From: Bacteroidales bacterium
GTDB taxonomy: Bacteria; Bacteroidota; Bacteroidia; Bacteroidales; UBA932
Assembly (NCBI GenBank): GCA_017548805.1
Contig: JAFYZE010000215.1
Coordinates: forward strand, 1 to 6,100
Length of the DNA: 6,100 nucleotides
Reading direction: 5' to 3'
Shown: positions 1 through 5,994 of the stretch, piece by piece
Layout: the number at the start of each line of letters is the position of its first letter
Numbering within the stretch: position 1 is the stretch's first letter
Notes under the pieces: generated by a model
Seen by the model: the letters and a program-made list of their open reading frames with translations, nothing else
Told to the model about the DNA's origin: nothing
The model's database searches: none
Program-made: the position numbers and the translations under genes

Positions 1-88
1 ATTCGACTGCGTTGGGATCCGCCAGGGCGGCGTCGTCCGGCGGGCAGATGACTATGCATCGCTTCTCGAAGTAGATCCTGTGCGTCAC
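1..88 (-). CDS. Probable NUDIX hydrolase, N-terminal fragment (runs off the left edge)
   Basis: Reading leftward from a GTG at 88-86 gives 29 codons without a stop up to the window edge. The protein begins MTHRIYFEKRC and continues with CPPDDAALADPNAVE. This opening, a short beta strand with IYF, then R and a hydrophobic strand, then a DPNAV-like stretch, resembles from memory the N-terminus of a Bacteroidales NUDIX-domain protein of about 200 residues. The NUDIX box itself lies outside the window, so the family call is inference. An in-frame TAA lies upstream near 139-141 and no ATG falls between it and the GTG, so GTG is the best start; a TTG near 122-124 is the only other candidate. The gene diverges from the SRPBCC gene and shares its 62-base control region. 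That the frame is coding is likely; the function is moderate at best. Confidence 0.6.
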   Translation of the reverse strand, partial: MTHRIYFEKRCIVICPPDDAALADPNAVE

Positions 89-106
89 AATCCTTGTAAA
101 AATTGT

Positions 107-114
107 TATCTTTG
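107..114 (+). promoter_or_regulatory. Putative Bacteroidota -7 promoter box for the rightward operon
   Basis: TATCTTTG matches the Bacteroidota sigma-ABfr -7 consensus TAnnTTTG exactly. It lies 36 bases before the ATG at 151, which puts transcription start near 118-121 and leaves a leader of about 30 A-rich bases. The expected -33 TTTG about 19-21 bases further up (near 83-88) is not visible; that stretch belongs to the start of the opposite gene. A TTG at 94-96 is too close to serve. Confidence 0.6.
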
Positions 115-130
115 CATTTTGCAATGCAAA
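111..130. repeat. Perfect inverted repeat joining two divergent -7 boxes
   Basis: The arms are TTTGCATT (111-118) and AATGCAAA (123-130), perfectly complementary with a 4-base spacer, symmetry centre 120.5. Each arm begins with the TTTG of a -7 box. If the degenerate box positions are ignored, the symmetry extends to the TA of each box (107-108 and 133-134). It could be an operator for a dimeric regulator, or simply the result of two boxes facing each other at this distance. Confidence 0.7.
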
Positions 131-134
131 TTTA
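127..134 (-). promoter_or_regulatory. Putative Bacteroidota -7 promoter box for the leftward gene
   Basis: On the minus strand this reads TAAATTTG, again an exact TAnnTTTG match. It lies 38 bases before the leftward GTG start at 88, predicting a transcription start near 120-123 and a leader of a little over 30 bases. No clear -33 TTTG is seen upstream (near 154-158), which is already inside the rightward coding sequence. Confidence 0.55.
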
Positions 135-150
135 GCAAATTAAAAGAAAT

Positions 151-612
151 ATGACATCGAAGTTTGACAGCAAGCACGGGATCGTGTCCCGGCCTCCTTT
201 CGATCTATATATGGTTTTCACCGACATGCGCAACTTCGTGCAGATGCTGCCCGAGGACAAGCGTGAGGGCGTGACGGCAGATTTCGACACCCTGCAGGCC
301 AACGTGCAGGGATACAGCATCGGCGTGAAGGTGTATGAGCGCCAGCCTTATTCCAAGATTACCCTGGTTGACTACGGCGCTCCATTCGCTTTCCAAGTCG
401 AGTTCCATTTCGATCCCACGGGAGTCCAGGGACAGACCGAGTTCTACATCGAGGTTCAGGCAGAACTGAACCTGATGATGAAGATGTTGATCGGAGGCAA
501 GGTCCGCGAGGGTCTCGACAAGGTCGTCGACTCGCTCGTGGACATTTCCAACGGTGTCATGCCCGAGGGTTTCGATCCTTCCACTTTCCGTGGCAGTCCT
601 TTCAACTTTTAG
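151..612 (+). CDS. SRPBCC/START-like small protein (polyketide cyclase-like fold)
   Basis: A soluble 153-residue protein without signal peptide or membrane segment. Its layout fits the SRPBCC helix-grip fold: an opening strand near residues 10-14, a helix with the PPFDLYMVFTDMRNF pattern around 15-30, alternating strands from about 41 to 105 (including VKVYERQPYSKITLVDY at 59-75 and VEFHFDP at 83-89), and a long C-terminal amphipathic helix at about 106-132 that would cap the cavity. SRPBCC members bind hydrophobic ligands or act as cyclases, and some are chaperone-like; nothing here fixes the ligand. From memory, similar small proteins occur in other Bacteroidales genomes, sometimes near pyrE. 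The start is supported by the A-rich leader and the -7 box upstream; no Shine-Dalgarno site is present, as is usual in this phylum. It is the first gene of the rightward operon, with the methyltransferase gene starting two bases after its stop. Confidence 0.8.
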   Translation: MTSKFDSKHGIVSRPPFDLYMVFTDMRNFVQMLPEDKREGVTADFDTLQANVQGYSIGVKVYERQPYSKITLVDYGAPFAFQVEFHFDPTGVQGQTEFYIEVQAELNLMMKMLIGGKVREGLDKVVDSLVDISNGVMPEGFDPSTFRGSPFNF

Positions 613-614
613 AT

Positions 615-1865
615 ATGAGCCAGTTCCCGCCGGAGTTCGTTTCCTCGCTCGAGTCTGTTCTCGGAAGCGCGGATGCCGCCAGGGCCGTCGAGGCCATGGC
701 CGGCGAGTCTTCGGTGTCGGTCCGTCTCAACCCCTTCAAGCAGGTGGAAAGCGGCACGCTGACCATCCTTGAAGGCTGTTCCGGTGTCCCCTGGAGCCCG
801 TACGGGTACATCCTTGCTTCAAGGCCGGTATTTACCCTACACCCGTTGTTCCACGCGGGAGCCTATTATGTCCAGGACAGTTCGGCGATGTTCGCCGGAT
901 GGGTGTTCCGCCGCCTGCTGGAGAGGTTTCCGGAGCGTCTGCTCCGGGTGCTCGACCTGTGCGCGGCGCCCGGCGGCAAGACCACCGACCTCGCTGCATC
1001 GCTGCGCGAGGCCTGCGGTGACGACTTCTTGCTTGTTTCCAACGAAGTGATGCGCCAGAGGGCTTCCATCCTCTCGGACAACGTCGCAGTCTGGGGCGAT
1101 CCCCGCGTAGTGGTGACCTCGGTGGATCCGAAGGCTTTCGCTTCGCTGCCGGGATTCTTTGACATCATACTCGCCGACGTCCCCTGTTCGGGGGAGGGCA
1201 TGTTCCGCAAGGACGTGAAGGCCGTGGAAGACTGGTCGCCGGAGACGGTGGAGCTTTGCGCCGCGAGGCAGAAACGCATCCTCGCGGATGTATGGCCCGC
1301 GCTGCGGGACGGTGGCGCGTTGCTGTACTCGACCTGCACCTTCGAGGATGCCGAGAACGATGCGAACCTCGAATGGGCCGCAGGCGAACTGGGAGGGGAG
1401 ATCATTCCTCCGGACAATCCTTTCGGCGTGCGTACCACCCGTCACGGGCACATGCTGGTTCCTGGCGAGGTTCCGGGCGAAGGCCAGTGGGTGGGAGCGA
1501 TGATTAAGAATGACGGTCCTTCCGCTTCAAGGCTTTCCGTCGAAGCGTCGATGGATGAACTCAAACGCTTCAGGCCTCTTCGCATGGGCGTTTCCGAAGG
1601 GGAGTGGAAGGGAAAGGACTTCGTCCCGAACCCGGACTGGGCGCTCAGCATCTCCTTCGACCGCTCCCGCTATCCCGCGGCTCCGGTCGACAAGCAGACC
1701 GGCCTGCGTTTCCTCCATCGCGACACCATCGCGCTGGAAGGCGCGCCCCTCGGTTACAATGTGATCACTTACCGCGGCGTTCCGCTGGGATTCGTCAAGA
1801 ATCTCGGCCGGAGGTGCAACAACCTCCACCCACAATCCCGCCGCATCAGAATGGATATCGTATGA
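615..1865 (+). CDS. rsmF: 16S rRNA (cytosine-C5)-methyltransferase, RsmF/NOP2-Sun family
   Basis: A 416-residue SAM-dependent enzyme predicted to methylate carbon 5 of a cytosine in ribosomal RNA (C1407 of 16S rRNA for E. coli RsmF; the target here is inferred). Seen in order: SVRLNP at 35-40, HPLFHAGAYYVQDSSAM at 76-92 typical of the RsmB/NOP family, SAM-binding motif I LDLCAAPGGKTTDLA at 113-127, SNE at 142-144, motif IV DVPCSGEGMFRKD at 188-200 with Cys191, and motif VI STCTFEDAEN at 239-248 with Cys241. Cys241 is the expected nucleophile and Cys191 the residue that helps product release. The C-terminal 360-413 stretch, with GVPLGFVKNLGRRCNN, matches the small PUA-like RNA-binding tail of RsmF proteins. 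It is about 60 residues shorter than E. coli RsmF (479), the difference lying between the catalytic domain and the tail. It starts two bases after the previous stop, so translation is probably coupled. Orthology to rsmF itself, rather than a sister NOP2/Sun enzyme, is less certain than the family. Confidence 0.92.
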   Translation: MSQFPPEFVSSLESVLGSADAARAVEAMAGESSVSVRLNPFKQVESGTLTILEGCSGVPWSPYGYILASRPVFTLHPLFHAGAYYVQDSSAMFAGWVFRRLLERFPERLLRVLDLCAAPGGKTTDLAASLREACGDDFLLVSNEVMRQRASILSDNVAVWGDPRVVVTSVDPKAFASLPGFFDIILADVPCSGEGMFRKDVKAVEDWSPETVELCAARQKRILADVWPALRDGGALLYSTCTFEDAENDANLEWAAGELGGEIIPPDNPFGVRTTRHGHMLVPGEVPGEGQWVGAMIKNDGPSASRLSVEASMDELKRFRPLRMGVSEGEWKGKDFVPNPDWALSISFDRSRYPAAPVDKQTGLRFLHRDTIALEGAPLGYNVITYRGVPLGFVKNLGRRCNNLHPQSRRIRMDIV

Positions 1866-2794
1866 AAAAGAAACTGTTGGTCCTCCTCATGGCCGCCTGC
1901 GCCTGCATGTCGCTTCGCGCACAGGACACTTCCGAGGCTTTCGTGTCCCGGTATGACGCCCTCGTGAAGCGCGTCGGCTATTCCGGCGTCGGGGTGGAAA
2001 CCCTGCTCGACAGGTGGGAGAAGGCTTTTCCGGAGGATCCGGACATGCTGGTCGCCCGTTTCAACTATTATCTGGACAAGTCCCAGTCCACGCAGATGGT
2101 CATCAAGCGTCAGGACCGTTTTATGGGCGCCAGGCCCGCGCTGGTCCTGAAGGACTCGCTCGGCGTGGACGTGAACTATTTCGAGGAGACTTTCTTCGAG
2201 GATTCGCTTTTCGCCATGGCGTCATCGGCCATCGACAAGGCGGTCAAAGTCTATCCCGACCGGCTCGACCTGCGTTTTGCCAAGGTCACTTCGCTCGTCG
2301 CATATGAGAAGGAAAGCCCGGACATGGCTACAGCCGTCCTTTCGGCCCTGATCGACTATGACGGCACCTCGCATCCCTCGTGGAAGTACGGCGACGAGGC
2401 GGCGGATGCGGATGTCTTCAAGTCCGGCATCCAGGAGTATTGCGCGAGCTTCTATACCATCGGCAGTCCGGGTTCTTTCGAGTCGTTCCGCGCACTCTCG
2501 GAGAAGATGCTCAAGTACGATCCGAAGAACACCTTGTTCATGTCCAACCTCGGGACATACTATTTTGTGGCGCGCAAGGACAACAAGACTGCCCGCAAGT
2601 ATTATGACAAGGTGCTCAAGATCGATCCTTCCGACTATACCGCCATCAAGAACAGCGTCCTGATGGCAAGGCGCGACAACAACGTCAAGCTCGAGAAGAA
2701 GTATCTGCCCATGCTGGCGAAGTATGGGGCTGACGATGCCGAAAAGGCCGCGGCGCAGGCCCGCCTCCAGGCTTTGAATGAAAAGAAAAAGTAA
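1862..2794 (+). CDS. Secreted (periplasmic) TPR-like repeat protein of unknown function
   Basis: A 310-residue protein starting at the ATG of an ATGA overlap with the methyltransferase stop. The true start is clear because MKKKLLVLLMAACACMSLRA-QD is a classic Sec signal peptide, with cleavage expected after Ala20 to leave Gln21, common in Bacteroidota. Cys13 and Cys15 do not sit in a good lipobox. The mature part is almost all helical. The best tetratricopeptide-type unit is at about 223-258, with LGTYYFVARKD, ARKYYDKVLKIDPSD. Weaker units lie at about 188-222 (ending LSEKMLKYDPKN) and 113-147 (AIDKAVKVYPDRLDLRFAK). The end is highly charged (DAEKAAAQARLQALNEKKK). TPR solenoids serve as protein-protein scaffolds, so a periplasmic binding role is plausible, but no partner or catalytic residue is visible. 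Eighteen bases separate it from the peptidase gene. Confidence 0.85.
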   Translation: MKKKLLVLLMAACACMSLRAQDTSEAFVSRYDALVKRVGYSGVGVETLLDRWEKAFPEDPDMLVARFNYYLDKSQSTQMVIKRQDRFMGARPALVLKDSLGVDVNYFEETFFEDSLFAMASSAIDKAVKVYPDRLDLRFAKVTSLVAYEKESPDMATAVLSALIDYDGTSHPSWKYGDEAADADVFKSGIQEYCASFYTIGSPGSFESFRALSEKMLKYDPKNTLFMSNLGTYYFVARKDNKTARKYYDKVLKIDPSDYTAIKNSVLMARRDNNVKLEKKYLPMLAKYGADDAEKAAAQARLQALNEKKK

Positions 2795-2812
2795 ACCAAA
2801 TCATCAATAACA

Positions 2813-4825
2813 ATGAAAAAGATTATCCTTATGTTCATCCCTCTGATGGTACTCGCCTCCTGCTCGCAGAAGCAGGCAGGCGTTCCGGCCATTAATCCCG
2901 CCGACTTGGACACTTCCGTGAAGCCCGGCGACAATTTCTACATGTACGCCAACGGCGGTTGGATCAAGAACAACCCCCTCAAGCCCGAGTATGCCCGTTA
3001 CGGCTCCTTCGACATGCTGCGCGAGCGCAACGTCGAGGACCTCAACGCCCTCTTCTCCGAGATGACCACCATGAATCCGGAGCCGGGCAGCATTGACCAG
3101 AAAATCGTCGACCTGTACAAGCAGGGCCTCGACTCCACCCGCCTGAACGCGGAGGGAGCGGCCCCTCTGAAGAAGTATCTTGACGAGATCTACGCCATTG
3201 AGGACAAGGCGGCTCTCGCCTCTCACCTCGGCAAGATGAACCTCGTTGGCGAGGGCGGCTTCTTCGGCGGTGGCGTCGACGCCGACCTCATGGACAGCAA
3301 GACCCAGATATTCTACCTTGGCCAGGGCGGCCTCGGCATGGGTGACCGCGACTATTATGTCGATCCCGCCAACGCCGAACTCCGCAAGGGCTATGAGGCT
3401 ATGCTTGGGAAGTTCTTCGCTCTCGCCGGCCTTGACAGGAGCGCAGAGCGCGCTGCCAACGCAGCCGGCGTCGAGGACCGCCTGGCAGAGTTCTCCTGGA
3501 CCAGCGTCCAGAACCGCGACATCCAGAAGCTCTACAACCCCATGAGCTCCGCCGATATCTACAAGGCATATCCCGGCTTCGACTTCAAGGGCTTTGCAGC
3601 CGCGATGGGTCTTCCCGAGATGGATAAGGTCATCGTGGAGCAGCCTTCTTTCTTCGAGGGCTTCAGCAAACTCTTCAAGGACACCCCTCTCGAAGTTCTC
3701 AAGGACTATGTCGCAGCGCAGCTGATCAACGGAGCCGCGAGCTCGCTCTCCGATGATTTCTATGCCGCCAACTTCGACTTCTACAGCACCCAGATGAGCG
3801 GTATCACTGAGCAGAAGCCGCGCTGGAAGCGTGCCATGAGCGTGCCGAACAGCATCCTCGGCGAGGCTGTCGGCCAGATGTACGTCGCCAAGTTCTTCCC
3901 CGAGTCCTCCAAGCAGAGGATGCTCGAGCTTGTCAAGAACCTCCAGGTATCCTTGGGCCAGCACATCGACGAGCTGGAGTGGATGTCTGACGAGACCAAG
4001 GCCAAGGCACGCGAGAAACTGGAGAACTTCACCGTCAAGATCGGCTATCCCGACAAGTGGAAGGACTACAGCTCCATGAACGTGGATCCCGAGCTCAGCT
4101 ACTACGAGAACCTCCGCGCCGCCAGCGCATGGTATGTGCAGGACAACCTTTCCAAACTTGGCAAGCCCACCGACCCGACCGAGTGGGGCATGACTCCCCA
4201 GACGGTCAACGCCTACTACAATCCCACGACCAACGAGATCTGCTTCCCGGCCGCCATCCTTCAGCCCCCGTTCTTCAACGCGGATGCTGACGACGCCGTC
4301 AACTACGGCGCCATCGGCGTGGTCATCGGCCATGAGATGACCCACGGCTTCGACGACCAGGGCAGTCTGTTCGACAAGGACGGCAACATGAACAACTGGT
4401 GGACCGAAGAGGACCGCGCCGCTTTCGTGGAGAAGACCAAGGTTCTCGTCGACCAGTACAGCGAGGTGGAGGTCCTGCCCGGTGTCAAGGCCAACGGCGA
4501 GCTGACCCTCGGTGAGAACATCGCCGACCACGGCGGCGTCAGCATCGCCTGGACGGCGCTTCACAACGCCCTCGGCGGCGTCGAGCCCAAGCCCATCGAC
4601 GGCTTCACCGCCGCCCAGCGCTTCTTCCTCGGCTACGCCCACGTCTGGGCGCAGAACATCACCGACGAGGAGCGTGCCCGCCTGACCAAGCTTGACGTCC
4701 ACTCCCTGGGCGACAACCGCGTCAACGTGACCCTGCGCAACTTCGGCTACTTCTTCGACGCCTTCGGCATCAAGGAGGGCGACCCGATGTTCCGTCCCGA
4801 GTCCGAGCGCGTGCACATCTGGTAG
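2813..4825 (+). CDS. pepO: M13 family zinc metallopeptidase lipoprotein (PepO/neprilysin type)
   Basis: A 670-residue endopeptidase of the M13 family, which cuts oligopeptides rather than whole proteins. The N-terminus MKKIILMFIPLMVLASC is a lipoprotein signal with lipobox LASC, acylated at Cys17. No acidic cluster follows the cysteine, so a periplasm-facing anchor seems more likely than surface export. The M13 N-terminal signature GDNFYMYANGGWIKNN spans 39-54. Substrate-binding NAYYNP begins at 466 and is followed by FPAAILQPPFF. The zinc site is HEMTH at 507-511 (His507, Glu508, His511), and the third ligand is Glu568 in ENIADHGG, with Asp572. His630 and Arg636 in DVHSLGDNR match neprilysin His711 and Arg717, and the chain ends in the family's RVHIW. 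All catalytic residues are present and the length is normal, so an active enzyme is expected. Isoleucine codons are almost all ATC, which fits strong expression. The ATG follows an A-rich 18-base gap, and the stop shares a base with the permease start. Confidence 0.96.
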   Translation: MKKIILMFIPLMVLASCSQKQAGVPAINPADLDTSVKPGDNFYMYANGGWIKNNPLKPEYARYGSFDMLRERNVEDLNALFSEMTTMNPEPGSIDQKIVDLYKQGLDSTRLNAEGAAPLKKYLDEIYAIEDKAALASHLGKMNLVGEGGFFGGGVDADLMDSKTQIFYLGQGGLGMGDRDYYVDPANAELRKGYEAMLGKFFALAGLDRSAERAANAAGVEDRLAEFSWTSVQNRDIQKLYNPMSSADIYKAYPGFDFKGFAAAMGLPEMDKVIVEQPSFFEGFSKLFKDTPLEVLKDYVAAQLINGAASSLSDDFYAANFDFYSTQMSGITEQKPRWKRAMSVPNSILGEAVGQMYVAKFFPESSKQRMLELVKNLQVSLGQHIDELEWMSDETKAKAREKLENFTVKIGYPDKWKDYSSMNVDPELSYYENLRAASAWYVQDNLSKLGKPTDPTEWGMTPQTVNAYYNPTTNEICFPAAILQPPFFNADADDAVNYGAIGVVIGHEMTHGFDDQGSLFDKDGNMNNWWTEEDRAAFVEKTKVLVDQYSEVEVLPGVKANGELTLGENIADHGGVSIAWTALHNALGGVEPKPIDGFTAAQRFFLGYAHVWAQNITDEERARLTKLDVHSLGDNRVNVTLRNFGYFFDAFGIKEGDPMFRPESERVHIW

Positions 4826-5991
4826 TGAACGCACCTTCATTCATAGCAAGGAAACTCCGTTTCGAGGGGAAGATTGCGATGGTCTCCATCGCAATCTCCT
4901 TCCTCGTAATGATCATTGCCGTCTCCGTGTCCTCCGGCTTCCGCCGGGAGATACGCAGCGGCATCGCGTCCGTCAGCGGCGACATCCAGCTCACGCCGGC
5001 GGACATGAATTACATAGGGGAGGAGTCTCCCGTGTCTTCCGAGCCGCCCAGCCTGGCCGAGATAAAGGCCTCGCCGGGGGTGCGGGAGGTGACCCCGGTC
5101 ATCTACCGTGCCGGCATAGTCAGGAAGGACGACATCATACACGGGGTGATCTTCAAGGGCATTCCCGCTCAGGATTCCCTTGCCGGGCTGGGCATCAGCA
5201 TCCCGGACCGCCTCGCCGACATGCTTGAACTGGGAGAGGGCGACGACCTCCAGGCCTATTTCGTCGGGGAGCGCGTCAAGGCGCGCAGGTTCAACATCCG
5301 TTCGGTCTACCGCATGCCCGTCCATGCCGACGAAAACCTCGTAGTGCTGGCAACGATCGAGGACATGCGCCGCCTGAACGGCTGGGAAGAGGGTGAGGTG
5401 TCCGCCCTGGAGGTCACTCTCGACGATTCCTGGAGACAGTCCTCCATGATGAAGGCCAAGACAGACGAGATAGGCACGATAGCGCTGCTGCATGCCGGAG
5501 ACGATGACGACGTGCTCGTCGCCTCGTCCCTGCTGGACAAGTATCCCCAGCTGTTCGACTGGCTCAACCTCATAGACTTCAACGCCCTCGCCGTGCTGAT
5601 CCTCATGACCGTGGTGGCCGGCTTCAACATGATCTCGGGCCTCCTGATACTCCTTTTCCGCAACATTCCCACCATCGGCACGCTCAAGGCCATGGGTATG
5701 ACGGACAGGCACATCTCGTCCGTCTTCCTGCGCGTGTCGTCCAACCTCGTCCTCAAGGGGATGCTCATAGGCAACGCCATAGCACTCGCCCTGTGTGCGG
5801 TGCAGGGCGCTACCCATGTCCTGAAACTCAATCCGGACAATTATTTCATCTCTTATGTGCCCCTGAAGGTCAACCTTTCGATGATACTCCTCGCGGATGC
5901 GCTCGCTTACTTGGTGATCATGCTCCTTCTCCTGATCCCCACCCGCTTCATCTCGAAGGTCGATCCCGCCGTGACCGTCCGTACCCAGTAG
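4825..5991 (+). CDS. ABC transporter permease, LolC/LolE (FtsX/MacB-like) family
   Basis: A 388-residue inner-membrane permease of the lipoprotein-releasing type. It has a short cytoplasmic start (FIARKLRFEGK), a first membrane span at about 17-38, then GFRREIRSGIASVSGDIQL leading into a large periplasmic MacB/LolE-like domain at about 40-250. Three further spans lie at about 254-278, 306-327 and 350-372. WLNLIDFNALAVLILM...VAGFN (246-268) closely resembles the conserved LolC/LolE segment. RNIPTIGTLKAMGMTDRHI (279-297) is the cytoplasmic coupling loop that meets the ATPase. Such permeases need a LolD-type ATPase and usually a second permease; neither gene is in the window, so it may pair with subunits coded elsewhere. 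The start is a GTG overlapping the peptidase TAG by one base (TAGTG); the next in-frame ATG (codon 19) would cut into the first span. ATA makes up 13 of 37 isoleucine codons, unlike its neighbours. Lipoprotein export is inferred; FtsX-like alternatives remain possible. Confidence 0.88.
   Translation: MNAPSFIARKLRFEGKIAMVSIAISFLVMIIAVSVSSGFRREIRSGIASVSGDIQLTPADMNYIGEESPVSSEPPSLAEIKASPGVREVTPVIYRAGIVRKDDIIHGVIFKGIPAQDSLAGLGISIPDRLADMLELGEGDDLQAYFVGERVKARRFNIRSVYRMPVHADENLVVLATIEDMRRLNGWEEGEVSALEVTLDDSWRQSSMMKAKTDEIGTIALLHAGDDDDVLVASSLLDKYPQLFDWLNLIDFNALAVLILMTVVAGFNMISGLLILLFRNIPTIGTLKAMGMTDRHISSVFLRVSSNLVLKGMLIGNAIALALCAVQGATHVLKLNPDNYFISYVPLKVNLSMILLADALAYLVIMLLLLIPTRFISKVDPAVTVRTQ
4863..4906 (+). 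other. Strong RNA hairpin inside the permease gene, near its start
   Basis: AGATTGCGATGG (4871-4882) and CCATCGCAATCT (4886-4897) form a perfect 12-pair stem with a TCT loop. The stem continues with seven more Watson-Crick pairs (4863-4869 with 4898-4899 and 4902-4906), interrupted by a bulged A at 4870 and two bulged T at 4900-4901. That is 19 pairs in 44 bases, starting 38 bases after the GTG. It covers codons 13 to 28, the first membrane span. No T-tract follows, so it is not a standard terminator. A role in translation, mRNA stability or partial attenuation within the operon is possible but unproven. Confidence 0.6.
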
Positions 5992-5994
5992 GCG

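Noticed and set aside
930..947. Inverted repeat CCGGAGC / GCTCCGG with a 4-base loop in the methyltransferase gene
   Set aside because: Seven-base arms are expected a couple of times by chance in a GC-rich 6 kb window, and it has no special position.
837..1451. Minus-strand open frames of about 200 codons inside the methyltransferase gene
   Set aside because: Arg/Ser/Pro/His-rich translations without motifs; the plus frame holds all conserved NOP2/Sun motifs.
1604..1861. In-frame upstream extension of the TPR-like gene, from an ATG at 1604
   Set aside because: It lies inside the methyltransferase gene in another frame and gives an Arg/Pro-rich low-quality peptide. The start at 1862 begins with a textbook signal peptide and an ATGA overlap.
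2804..4840. A 678-codon open frame on the minus strand, fully antisense to the M13 peptidase gene
   Set aside because: It mirrors the plus-strand gene, whose GC-rich third positions suppress stops on the other strand. The translation is a His/Val/Gly/Leu-rich string with no motif, signal or domain, while the plus strand carries a complete M13 enzyme.
4879..4881. Alternative ATG start for the permease at codon 19
   Set aside because: It would remove the conserved cytoplasmic opening and start of the first membrane span, and it is buried in the hairpin stem; the GTG at 4825 fits the family better.
4908..4917. Ten-base palindrome AATGATCATT just after the permease hairpin
   Set aside because: Palindromes of this length are expected several times by chance; it may only be worth noting if the neighbouring hairpin proves functional.
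4837..5817. A 326-codon minus-strand open frame antisense to the permease gene
   Set aside because: It has the same shadow effect: rich in Asp, His, Val and Gly with no recognisable family, while the plus strand encodes a coherent membrane protein.
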